A stretch of 45,433 bases of DNA, from contig DVDU01000160.1 of assembly GCA_015296065.1 (NCBI GenBank), positions 1-45,433 on the forward strand. The letters run 5' to 3'. Below are positions 7,988-15,646 of the stretch, piece after piece. Below the pieces are notes generated by a model. It saw only the letters and a program-made list of their open reading frames with translations, was not told the DNA's origin and searched no databases. Position numbers and translations under genes: made by a program. Every line of letters begins with the position of its first letter. The stretch's first letter is position 1. Source of the stretch: Oscillatoriaceae cyanobacterium M33_DOE_052. Lineage in GTDB: Bacteria > Cyanobacteriota > Cyanobacteriia > Cyanobacteriales > Laspinemataceae.

Positions 7988-9259
7988 GTGCCAGAACCGC
8001 ATTTCAAGGGCCTGGAACAATACATCCGTAACGCTACAATCAAGCTCTATGTCAATGGTCTGTTTACGGGGACGGGTTTTTTCATTTCTGCTGATGGGCA
8101 TGTCCTGACAGCATACCACTGCTTGGGCCAACAGACTGAACACATTAAACTGGTCACTCCCTTTGACGGCAGTGTGACCGCTCAGTTGCAGACAGACAAA
8201 TCTCCCACAGAATATGATCTGGCGATTCTGAAGACCAGTCACCAACCCAGCCATTATCTTCCTTTGGCAAGAATCACCCGTGAGCAGTTAGACAAGGATA
8301 ATGAAGTCATTGCCATTGGCTACCCTGCCAGTCACTTGCCCGTAAATCGGGAAGCAGGCAGTTACAAGGGCTACATTTCCCGTTGGCGCGATGATGATCG
8401 CGTGGAGTTATCGGATGCAGTTAAGGGTAGAGGGCATAGTGGGGGGTCGGTTTACCACTATGCCTCTAGGCGGGTCGTTGGGGTGGTGACGGAGCGCTAC
8501 AAAGAAGGGGTGATGGTGGATTCAGGTTTGGCAACACGGTTGGATCGCTTGTTTGAGAAATGGCCGGAACTGGTTGATCTGAACCGGGAAACAGCTCAAC
8601 TTTGGGAACAGCGGTTACAGGCATTACAACGAACAGACTGCAAGCATCCCATTGTCTTTGCTATGTTGCCCCCATCAGAGGAGAGGGCAGAGTTGTGGGT
8701 TGCCTTGCGCCAAGTTTTTGAGGAACAGTGGGGCTGTCAGGTCTTGACCATCCAGGATCGGCAGTATCACGACAGTACCCTGGGGAACCTACGGGCACAT
8801 CTGGAGCAGGCAGCGGTGTTTGTGGCGGAGGTGAGCGAGGCTAACCCGGAGGTGATGTTTATGCTGGGGGCGGCTCAGTTTGCCCTAAGCCAGGTGCCGA
8901 TGGTGTTGCTGAGCCGGAACCCGGAACGGTTGCCGCCTTCGCTCCAGGGACGGGGGGTGGTGCGTTATGGGGGAGAAACAACTGATTGGGTCACAACCCT
9001 GGAGACCCAGCTGAGCAGAATTGCCCCTTTGCAGCAGGTGTTGACCGCACCGGGGCGGGAGCATTTTTGTTCAGTAACCCAGCTTCAGGGGCTGGTGCGG
9101 TTGCGCCTACAGGAGAACACCTGGCAACGTTTGCAAGAGTGCTACCCAACCCAGGAAGCTTGGAGGCTAGCCCATGAAACGAGGGTGGCAGCCGTGTTGG
9201 GAGATCAGGCGGATTTGGCGGGGGTGGTGCTGAAGCGGGTGCGGGAGGGGATGCCATGA
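7988..9259 (+). CDS. Trypsin-like serine protease fused to a TIR/NDT-like C-terminal module
   Basis: 423-aa predicted cytoplasmic protease with no signal peptide. Residues 10-200 are a trypsin-like (HtrA/trypsin fold) domain with the triad H44 (LTAYHCLG), D77 (EYDLAILK) and S151 (GRGHSGGSV). From about residue 219 there is a second domain, HPIVFAMLPPS through EANPEVMFMLGAA, resembling TIR-like or nucleoside-deoxyribosyltransferase-like Rossmannoid domains. It is followed by a short helical tail (YPTQEAWRLA to LKRVREGMP). The same module ends the HSP90-like protein of this operon. The position usually occupied by Glu in the NPxVxxELG motif is M292 here, so this copy may be non-catalytic. The start is taken as GTG, with AGGAGG 12 bases upstream; an ATG 8 bases upstream opens a different frame that stops after 43 codons. 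The stop overlaps the next start (ATGA). Confidence 0.85.
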   Translation: MPEPHFKGLEQYIRNATIKLYVNGLFTGTGFFISADGHVLTAYHCLGQQTEHIKLVTPFDGSVTAQLQTDKSPTEYDLAILKTSHQPSHYLPLARITREQLDKDNEVIAIGYPASHLPVNREAGSYKGYISRWRDDDRVELSDAVKGRGHSGGSVYHYASRRVVGVVTERYKEGVMVDSGLATRLDRLFEKWPELVDLNRETAQLWEQRLQALQRTDCKHPIVFAMLPPSEERAELWVALRQVFEEQWGCQVLTIQDRQYHDSTLGNLRAHLEQAAVFVAEVSEANPEVMFMLGAAQFALSQVPMVLLSRNPERLPPSLQGRGVVRYGGETTDWVTTLETQLSRIAPLQQVLTAPGREHFCSVTQLQGLVRLRLQENTWQRLQECYPTQEAWRLAHETRVAAVLGDQADLAGVVLKRVREGMP

Positions 9260-10422
9260 GTCGGTTTCAGGATATCTACAATGAAGCCTCTGAACTGTAC
9301 AGGAAAAACCGCGAATACGATGCGGCAGTAACCTTTGAGCAGGCGCGGCAGATTGCCAAGGCAGACCAAATGCCCGCCGAGGCAGCAGAGGCAGGGGTGT
9401 GGGCTGCTATCAGTTGGGCTGGAGCGGCACATCCCCTGAGAGCCTACAGCTTATTGATGACAATTCTTAGTTCCGAAGAAGATGATTTAGAGATTCTGGA
9501 TTGCTGGCGAGCAAAGAAATGGGCTTTGGATACCACTTTCCATTTCTTTCCCCACCTAGACAAGCTACAGCAGCGCCTGGAAGCCTTGACTCAATTTCAG
9601 CAGGAATATCCCCACCTGCCCATTGCTGATTTGTACCAACTCACGGGCTATTTGCTCAGGGAACAGGGGCAGTGGGCTGCCGCGCTAGAGCAGTACGAAT
9701 TGGCCTGGGACGCATTCGATGATCAGGGCTACCTAAAGTACGAGAAGGCATACTATGCTGCTTGGTGCAATCTTTACTTAGGTAAACGGGCTGCTGCCCA
9801 GCGCTGGTGCGATTGGCTAGGGGAAACACAAACCGATTGGCCTCAAAACCGCGTCAGATGGTACGAACAGCAGGCACACCTGGCTTTATACAGCGGTGAC
9901 TATGACCAAGCAGAAAGCCACGCCACCCAAGCGGAAGAAAAGAGCGAAATGATCCAGAGTGGAGCTGGAGGCCCCTTTGAGGTGCGGGTGCGTACTCTGC
10001 TACTACAGCGCGATTTAGGTGATCCGGCTCATCCCCGCCACCCCGCCCGATTTCGTCTGCGCCAACGCTTCCAGGGCAAACCGAATGTCTTTGATGTCTG
10101 TGGCCGTGCTTTGCTGGTGGCAGACTATCGCCTCGCTTGTGTCCGTTATTGCTTAGATGTCCCACCTGTCGATGATTTATGGTATCAACAACCTCAACAG
10201 ATACCCACCCGCCTGCCCCCCAACTTTCACGAAGCTGATTTTCAGCAACGGCTCCAGTTAGCCCGCCGAGGGCTGAAACTTGCCCACAAACAAGCTGCCC
10301 ACCTGGATGGCTGTTTCCAGTGCCACTGGCGACAGGTAGAAGTTGCCCAACGGCAAACGCGCCTGGATGAACTCGTGAATACTACCCAATCATTGTTCGG
10401 AGGTGTCCCATGCTCGAAATGA
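9256..10422 (+). CDS. TPR-type helical repeat protein
   Basis: 388-aa protein with several degenerate tetratricopeptide-like helix pairs, for example FQDIYNEASELYRKNREYDA near the N-terminus, GQWAAALEQYELAWDAFDD near 135-155 and YSGDYDQAESHATQAEE near 210. It has no signal or membrane segment. Its ATG overlaps the protease stop (ATGA), and its end overlaps the start of the HSP90-like gene by 13 bases, so the three should be translationally coupled. TPR proteins are classic partners of HSP90 in eukaryotes; that this one bridges the protease and the ATPase is an inference from gene order. The C-terminal third (from PRHPARFRLRQRFQG) has no motif I recognise. Confidence 0.75.
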   Translation: MSRFQDIYNEASELYRKNREYDAAVTFEQARQIAKADQMPAEAAEAGVWAAISWAGAAHPLRAYSLLMTILSSEEDDLEILDCWRAKKWALDTTFHFFPHLDKLQQRLEALTQFQQEYPHLPIADLYQLTGYLLREQGQWAAALEQYELAWDAFDDQGYLKYEKAYYAAWCNLYLGKRAAAQRWCDWLGETQTDWPQNRVRWYEQQAHLALYSGDYDQAESHATQAEEKSEMIQSGAGGPFEVRVRTLLLQRDLGDPAHPRHPARFRLRQRFQGKPNVFDVCGRALLVADYRLACVRYCLDVPPVDDLWYQQPQQIPTRLPPNFHEADFQQRLQLARRGLKLAHKQAAHLDGCFQCHWRQVEVAQRQTRLDELVNTTQSLFGGVPCSK

Positions 10423-13010
10423 AGTTTGATTTTGACGGGTTGATCCAACTTCTCGCCCGGAATCTTTACAGCGAGAAGCATGTTTTTATCCGTGAACTGA
10501 TCCAAAATGCCCACGATGCCATCATCCGCCGCCGCGCCCAGGAAGGGGACACATACAGCGGCAAAATCACGATTGAAACCCGCCCCGATGACCTTAAATT
10601 CATCATCCAAGACACGGGCATTGGTATGAGCGAACAAGACCTGATCGAATACCTCTCGACTGTGGGCAAAGGAGCCACCCGCATTGCTCGCCAGGAGCAG
10701 CAAACCGAGGGGCTAATCGGGCTGTTTGGCATTGGCTTTTTATCTGCCTTTGTGGTAGCCAGTCGGGTGGAGGTGAAAACCCGCCGCTTTGGAGAGTCCC
10801 AGGGCTGGATCTGGCAAAATTCTGGGAACAAAGACTACACCCTTGATCCCTGCCAGATAGATCAACCGGGCACCATCGTCACCGTCTTCCTGAAGGGCGA
10901 AGAGGAAAAAGGCGTGATCCTCAAGGAAGAAGTAGAAAAAGTAATCCGCCGCTACGCCGACTTCCTTCGCATCCCCATCCACCTCAACGGCAGTAGTCAA
11001 CCCATCAACGCTATGCGCATGCCCTGGGAACGGTCAGGGGCTAGCCCCGAAGAAATTGAATTTGACACCCGCATTTACCTGGATAAAACCATGCGGGACT
11101 ATGTACTAGAGGTCATTCCGGTTAATCTACCTGAGCAACAGATCAATGGTGCGCTCTACATCACCCGCACGCGCACAGTCCAGCGCTCCATCCCCCGCGC
11201 AGTTCGGCTGTTCGTCAATCGCATGTTCATCTGTGAAAAGGAACCTGACTTGTTGCCGGAATGGGCAGAGTTTGTTAATGGCGTGATTTGCGCTGAAGAT
11301 GGCTTACTTACCCTCACTGCCGCCCGCGACAACTTTATTCGGGATGAACACCTCAAGCATCTGCAAGCTCGTTTAGGTGATCTCATCGTTCATCACATGG
11401 AAAAGCTGGCACAAAAAAACCCACAACGATTTTCAGAGATATTGCGTTTCCATAACAGGAGTATCAAAGCCGCTTGCCACTACTATGATGAATTTTTTGA
11501 TAAATTTGCGGATCTCTTAGAATGGCGAACCAACAAAGGAACACCAACCACTGATCTTGATGACTTTAACCCTGAATGGCGCACCATACCCAAAATCCTG
11601 GAACTCTTACCGAAGCGGGATAATGAACCCCAAATCTTACCTTATATTAGTAGTCACAATGCTGCCAACCAATATTTCCAAATGGCCGATGCTGCCAACA
11701 CACTGGTAGTGGATGCGAGCTATACCTTTGAAGAAGAACTGATCAAAGCCTATGCTGAGCGGGCAGGGGACCGAATTAAATTGGTTGCGGTTGATCGTGT
11801 AGACGATCCGAATGTTTTCAAGGAAGCCAAGGATGAATCCGATCAGCATCTGAAACGTTTGGCAGAATCTATGTCCCAAGTCATCACTCCTGGTGGCCCT
11901 GGTGGCACGGGGCGTGTGAGAACAGAGGTGCGTTACTTTGAACCTCAAGATCTGACAGCCCTAATTCGGTCTTCGGAAGCTAGCACTGGGGAAATGAAAG
12001 CTCGTGAGATATTGAACGATCCCAACAGTTCTACGGATTTGCGGGAAATGGCTCAGGAAATGTTAGGAATGGCGCGTAATGCTTCCATGCGCCTTGTTAT
12101 TAATGCCAATAATCCAATGGTGCAGCGACTAGCTCAACAGAACTTTAATGATCCAGATGTGATCAATCTGATGCTGAACATCTATAACAGTGCCATCCTA
12201 TACAACCAGGAGTTAATGACTCCCCAAAATGCTCGGATATTCTATGAGCAATTCCAAAAGCTAATGAGCCGCAGCCTTGACTACATTGTTGAGCAGCAGG
12301 ATCTCCAACGTCAGGCTGAAACATTAGAGAAAGAGCGGGAAACCCTACGGAAGCGTGATCAAAAAGGACCAGAACCCAAACACCTGATTTTCTTCCTAAT
12401 GACTCCCCTGGGAGAGACCTATCAGTCCTTCATCGAAACCGTGCGGGATGTGATCGAAAATCGCTTTGGCTGTCAACTGTTTGTCGCTAACGACAGACAG
12501 TTCCAAGATACGGTAATCGATAACGTGCGCTCCCATATGGATCAGGCCCACTCCTTCATCGCCGAAGTCACCGATGCCAACCCCAACGTCATGTTTGAAC
12601 TTGGTGCCGCACGCTTCGACCTGCGGGAACGTCCCATTGTCCTAATGCGCCGAAACAGCCAGCAACAACTCCCCGCAGACCTTCTCGGACGCATCTACGT
12701 CAACTATGACGAAAAAACCGGGAAAGAGCTAGCCGATTATCTGGAGAATCAATTGCTTAATGATCAACGCATCAAGTTGCTTTTGGAGAAAACAGGTCGG
12801 GAATACTACATTTCACCCAAGCGCCTTAAGGAAGTCTCTGGCTGGTCCCAAATTCTAGAAGAACAAGTTTGGCAATCCCTTGCTGAGCAGTACCCAACGA
12901 AAGAAGCATGGCGGAATGCTTCCCTAGATAAGGTCAAAAGTTTGCTCGGTAAGGAGTCTGATTTAGGTGAGGTTCTCCTCCAACGCATTCAAAAAAGTCT
13001 TGGGAATTAA
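10410..13010 (+). CDS. HSP90-like (HtpG-type GHKL) ATPase with C-terminal TIR/NDT-like module
   Basis: 866-aa protein. The N-terminal GHKL ATPase is clear: E29, N33 and D36 in FIRELIQNAHDAI, DTGIGM at 68-73, STVGKGA, and GLFGIGFLSAF from 104. An HSP90 middle-domain-like region follows (INGALYITRTRTVQRSIPRAV, LFVNRMFICEKEPDLLPEW, LTAARDNFIRD) to roughly residue 480. A helical linker (about 520-655) replaces the usual dimerisation domain. From H658 the protein carries the same C-terminal module as the protease: HLIFFLMTPLGE, a DRQFQDTVIDNVRSH helix and ANPNVMFELGAA, with E730 retained, then the YPTKEAWRNASLDK tail. It is not a normal htpG, which is about 630-660 aa and lacks this domain. It is most likely an effector or sensor ATPase of a conflict system; activity is unproven. 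Confidence 0.85.
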   Translation: MLEMKFDFDGLIQLLARNLYSEKHVFIRELIQNAHDAIIRRRAQEGDTYSGKITIETRPDDLKFIIQDTGIGMSEQDLIEYLSTVGKGATRIARQEQQTEGLIGLFGIGFLSAFVVASRVEVKTRRFGESQGWIWQNSGNKDYTLDPCQIDQPGTIVTVFLKGEEEKGVILKEEVEKVIRRYADFLRIPIHLNGSSQPINAMRMPWERSGASPEEIEFDTRIYLDKTMRDYVLEVIPVNLPEQQINGALYITRTRTVQRSIPRAVRLFVNRMFICEKEPDLLPEWAEFVNGVICAEDGLLTLTAARDNFIRDEHLKHLQARLGDLIVHHMEKLAQKNPQRFSEILRFHNRSIKAACHYYDEFFDKFADLLEWRTNKGTPTTDLDDFNPEWRTIPKILELLPKRDNEPQILPYISSHNAANQYFQMADAANTLVVDASYTFEEELIKAYAERAGDRIKLVAVDRVDDPNVFKEAKDESDQHLKRLAESMSQVITPGGPGGTGRVRTEVRYFEPQDLTALIRSSEASTGEMKAREILNDPNSSTDLREMAQEMLGMARNASMRLVINANNPMVQRLAQQNFNDPDVINLMLNIYNSAILYNQELMTPQNARIFYEQFQKLMSRSLDYIVEQQDLQRQAETLEKERETLRKRDQKGPEPKHLIFFLMTPLGETYQSFIETVRDVIENRFGCQLFVANDRQFQDTVIDNVRSHMDQAHSFIAEVTDANPNVMFELGAARFDLRERPIVLMRRNSQQQLPADLLGRIYVNYDEKTGKELADYLENQLLNDQRIKLLLEKTGREYYISPKRLKEVSGWSQILEEQVWQSLAEQYPTKEAWRNASLDKVKSLLGKESDLGEVLLQRIQKSLGN

Positions 13011-13034
13011 TACCTGTGACTAACAGCATCTCAA

Positions 13035-13204
13035 AATGCGGATGTATTTTGGGATGCTTTTGGTGCTAGTGCTGTGGGTGGCGATGGCGGCGCTTTGTTG
13101 GGGTTGGTGGTCACTGTGGGACCCCTGGGTTACATTATTTATCAAACTCAGGCGCGATCGGCCATCGTCACCCGCTACCGTATGCGCGAACCCAACCTCA
13201 TCAA
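13035..13204 (+). pseudogene. Remnant of a kinase C-terminus
   Basis: Bases 13036-13090 resemble the kinase-2 stretch at 6606-6665 (GCGGATGTATTTTGGG, then a GGCGATGGCGGCGC-like run), and 13095 onward matches 7164-7280 including the TAA. About 500 bases present in kinase 2 are missing between the two parts, and there is no upstream kinase domain. It is therefore an internally deleted tail of a third kinase copy or of a duplication. Confidence 0.75.
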
Positions 13205-13383
13205 ACCCTAATTAATTCTCCCCCAAAGTGCCAAACCGCCGCCCCGACCCCGTGCGGCGATAAACTCTGGGGTGACGATAAAATAAGCAAAAAATGCCTG
13301 TTTCTTCACAGTTTCTTGATAAAATTTCCCGTAGTCATCGCCGCCACCCCTGATAAAACCATTATACAGTTGCAAGCCAGCCA
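13095..13383. repeat. 289-bp direct repeat, right copy
   Basis: Gap-free match to 7164-7452. Unlike the left copy, homology on the fibrillin side continues here into an intact gene, while homology on the kinase side continues only as a deleted remnant. The two copies therefore complement one another around the island. Confidence 0.92.
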
Positions 13384-13813
13384 GTTTCACGGTCATTTTG
13401 GTAAAATCAAAAGCCAAAATATTATTTTTATCCAGTAATTTGGCTGGACCAGTGAGAGATAAATCTAATCCTCCCAATTGCACCCGATTACCGATTTGTC
13501 CCGCCACATAACCAGGGGTAGGATTAGTTTCATCTCCACTTTGGGAGTAAGAGAGTTGAATTTGCACCCATCCGGGTAAATACCGGCCTGCTCCCAACAC
13601 CTTCCCGGCTTTTTGGCGAGTTTTTTTGGTGCCGGTGATGAAACATAACCGCCAATTCCCTTGGAACTGATTAAAATTATAGATTTGTTTGTCTTTTTTT
13701 GCGGCTTTTTCGCATTCCAAGAGCGCCGTTACCACTTGTTCCGGTGTGGGTTTATCTGGTGATTTTCCTTGCCAAAATGCCGCTGCTTGTGCTAGAAGAT
13801 TTAATGATTCCAT
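13208..13813 (-). CDS. Fibrillin / plastid-lipid-associated (PAP)-like protein
   Basis: 201-aa soluble protein without signal peptide. The central stretch FQGNWRLCFITGTKKTRQKA followed by GAGRYLPGWVQIQLSYS, then NRVQLGGLDLSLTGPAKLL and FDFTKMTVKLAGLQLYNGFI, has the strand pattern of the PAP/fibrillin lipid-binding family found in cyanobacteria and plastids. Such proteins associate with thylakoids and are linked to photoprotection; the assignment is from pattern only. It is convergent with the kinase remnant. A truncated second copy of its end lies at 7277-7452. Confidence 0.6.
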   Translation of the reverse strand: MESLNLLAQAAAFWQGKSPDKPTPEQVVTALLECEKAAKKDKQIYNFNQFQGNWRLCFITGTKKTRQKAGKVLGAGRYLPGWVQIQLSYSQSGDETNPTPGYVAGQIGNRVQLGGLDLSLTGPAKLLDKNNILAFDFTKMTVKLAGLQLYNGFIRGGGDDYGKFYQETVKKQAFFAYFIVTPEFIAARGRGGGLALWGRIN

Positions 13814-14129
13814 GTGATTTTTAATTGGTCATTGGTGATTGGTGATTGGTCATTGGTCACTTGTCACTTGTATAGTCATTTCAATTAAGAATGAGAATGG
13901 TTTTTTGGTTAAACCCCACGCCCTCACCCCCGGCCCCTCTCCCAAGTTGGGAGAGGGGAGAGTCATATCCCCTGGGCTGCATCCGATGTCTTACTCCCCT
14001 TTCTCCCAACTTGGGAGAAAGGGGTTGGGGGATAGAGGGCTTTTGTGGCTATAGTGTCTCATTGTTATTGGAATTAACTATAACCCAGAAACCCGGTTTC
14101 TGGTGGGCAAATGACAAAGGACAAATGAA
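13814..14129. repeat. Intergenic repeats (heptamer, CTCTCCC and AAACCCGGTTT types)
   Basis: No gene is seen. The region holds a heptamer tract of TTGGTCATTGG type (13830-13870), two CTCTCCC-type palindromes (about 13920-13962, CCCTCTCCCAAGTTGGGAG, and 13997-14024, CCTTTCTCCCAACTTGGGAG) and a 19-base palindrome CCAGAAACCCGGTTTCTGG at 14085-14103, which recurs in similar form near 35.64 kb. It separates the fibrillin gene from livF. Confidence 0.75.
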
Positions 14130-14837
14130 TCAATTTTCCCCTAAATAGGCTTGACGCACGGTTTCGTTAGAGAGCAAATCTGAGGCAGTGCCTTCAACTA
14201 CTACCTGACCGGTTTGCAGGACATAGCCGCGATGAGCGACTTTTAAAGCCATGCGGGCGTTTTGCTCTACTAGGAGGATGGTGGTTCCTTGTTGGTTGAT
14301 ATCGCGAATGATGGAGAAAATCTGGGAAACAAGGATGGGGGCTAAACCCATGCTGGGTTCATCTAAGAGGAGGAGGCGGGGACGAGCCATCATGGCGCGG
14401 GCGATCGCGAGCATTTGCTGTTCGCCGCCGCTGAGAGTGCCTCCTTTTTGACTGATGCGCTCGCGCAGTCGGGGGAAAAGATGCAAGACCAGCTCGCGAT
14501 CGGACTTGATACCGAGGGTATCGGTGCGGCAAAAAGCACCCATATCCAAATTTTCCAACACGGTCATTTTGGGAAAAATCATCCGTCCTTCGGGACTTTG
14601 GGCAATCCCCAACTGGACGATCGCCTGGGTAGAAAGCGTTTCTAGAGGTTTTCCTTCAAATAAAATCGTGCCGCTCCGGGGGCGGAGCAAGCCTTGAATC
14701 GTGCGCAGAGTAGTAGTTTTCCCCGCCCCATTACTGCCGATTAATGTGACAATTTCCCCCTGTTCCACGTGCAGGGAAACTCCTTTGAGAGCCTGAATAT
14801 TGCCATAATATGTCTGGAGTTCTTTTACTTGTAGCAT
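14130..14837 (-). CDS. livF: Branched-chain/neutral amino-acid ABC transporter ATPase LivF
   Basis: 235-aa ABC ATPase, last gene of a minus-strand transporter cluster. It has Walker A GSNGAGKT (near 34-41), a LivF-typical Q-loop region (QSPEGRMIFPKMTVLENL), signature LSGGEQQMLAIARAM, Walker B LLLLDEPSMGLAP, and an H-loop region (LVEQNARMAL). Length is typical of LivF. With LivG it should power uptake through LivH/LivM. In cyanobacteria the closest characterised systems are the N-I (NatABCDE) transporters for neutral and hydrophobic amino acids, where this would correspond to NatE. Confidence 0.92.
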   Translation of the reverse strand: MLQVKELQTYYGNIQALKGVSLHVEQGEIVTLIGSNGAGKTTTLRTIQGLLRPRSGTILFEGKPLETLSTQAIVQLGIAQSPEGRMIFPKMTVLENLDMGAFCRTDTLGIKSDRELVLHLFPRLRERISQKGGTLSGGEQQMLAIARAMMARPRLLLLDEPSMGLAPILVSQIFSIIRDINQQGTTILLVEQNARMALKVAHRGYVLQTGQVVVEGTASDLLSNETVRQAYLGEN

Positions 14838-14861
14838 AGTGATTGGTTATGATTGCCCTCC

Positions 14862-15644
14862 CTACTTGCTGTGAGCTTCTTCTTCTTTACCCAGATATGC
14901 TTCAATCACCCTGGGGTCAGCTTGCACCTCGGTGGGAGTGCCTTCGGCAATTTTCATGCCGTACTCCATGACGCTGACGCGATCGCTGATGCCCATCACC
15001 ACTTTCATATCATGTTCTATGAGCAAAATGCTCAAATGCAGCTCATCGCGGATGCGGTAAATAAAACGAGTCAGGTCGGCGGTTTCGTTGGGGTTCATCC
15101 CCGCCGTCGGCTCATCCAACAGCAAGATTTTGGGGTCGCTAGCTAAAGCTCGGGCAATCTCTAAGCGACGCTGATCACCATAAGACAGGTTTTTGGCCAG
15201 TTCCCCAGCTTGGGACGCGCCTAAACCCACATATTCTAACAGGCTTAAGGCTTTTTCTCTGGCTAGGCGTTCTTCTTGAACGGCGCCTCGAGAGCGCAGT
15301 AACGCCCCCAATAAACCAGTTTTGAGGCGGCTATGTCTGCCCACTAACACATTTTCCAGCACCGTCATGTTACTAAACAAGCGGATATTTTGAAACGTGC
15401 GGGCAATGCCCAAGGTGGTGAGCTGGTCGGGACGGGAGCCAGTAATATTTTGGCCGTTAAAGAGCAACTGACCGAATGTGGGGATGTAAATGCCGGTGAG
15501 CATATTAAAAAAGGTGGTTTTACCAGCACCATTGGGGCCGATGATACTGGCGATCGAGCCGGTTTCTAGGGTAAAATCAACTCGATTGACGGCTGTCAAG
15601 CCACCAAATTGCATTGTTAGTTGCCTTGCTTCTAATAGTGGCAT
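14862..15644 (-). CDS. livG: Branched-chain/neutral amino-acid ABC transporter ATPase LivG
   Basis: 260-aa ABC ATPase. Walker A is [16 protein letters not shown], the LivG-specific [14 protein letters not shown] segment is present, the signature is the degenerate [15 protein letters not shown] typical of LivG, and Walker B is [15 protein letters not shown]. The C-terminal [21 protein letters not shown] is a LivG hallmark. It is separated from livM by 2 bases and from livF by 24, consistent with one operon. It would correspond to NatA in cyanobacterial naming. Confidence 0.93.
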   Translation of the reverse strand: MPLLEARQLTMQFGGLTAVNRVDFTLETGSIASIIGPNGAGKTTFFNMLTGIYIPTFGQLLFNGQNITGSRPDQLTTLGIARTFQNIRLFSNMTVLENVLVGRHSRLKTGLLGALLRSRGAVQEERLAREKALSLLEYVGLGASQAGELAKNLSYGDQRRLEIARALASDPKILLLDEPTAGMNPNETADLTRFIYRIRDELHLSILLIEHDMKVVMGISDRVSVMEYGMKIAEGTPTEVQADPRVIEAYLGKEEEAHSK

Positions 15645-15646
15645 GA

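Noticed and set aside
7980-8111. ATG at 7980 with an ideal AGGAGG as start of the protease
   Set aside because: It is out of frame with the protease and stops after 43 codons; the in-frame GTG at 7988 gives the full trypsin domain.
10410-13010. Ordinary housekeeping htpG
   Set aside because: The protein is about 200 residues longer than HtpG, its C-terminal dimerisation region is replaced, and it sits in an inserted operon with a protease.
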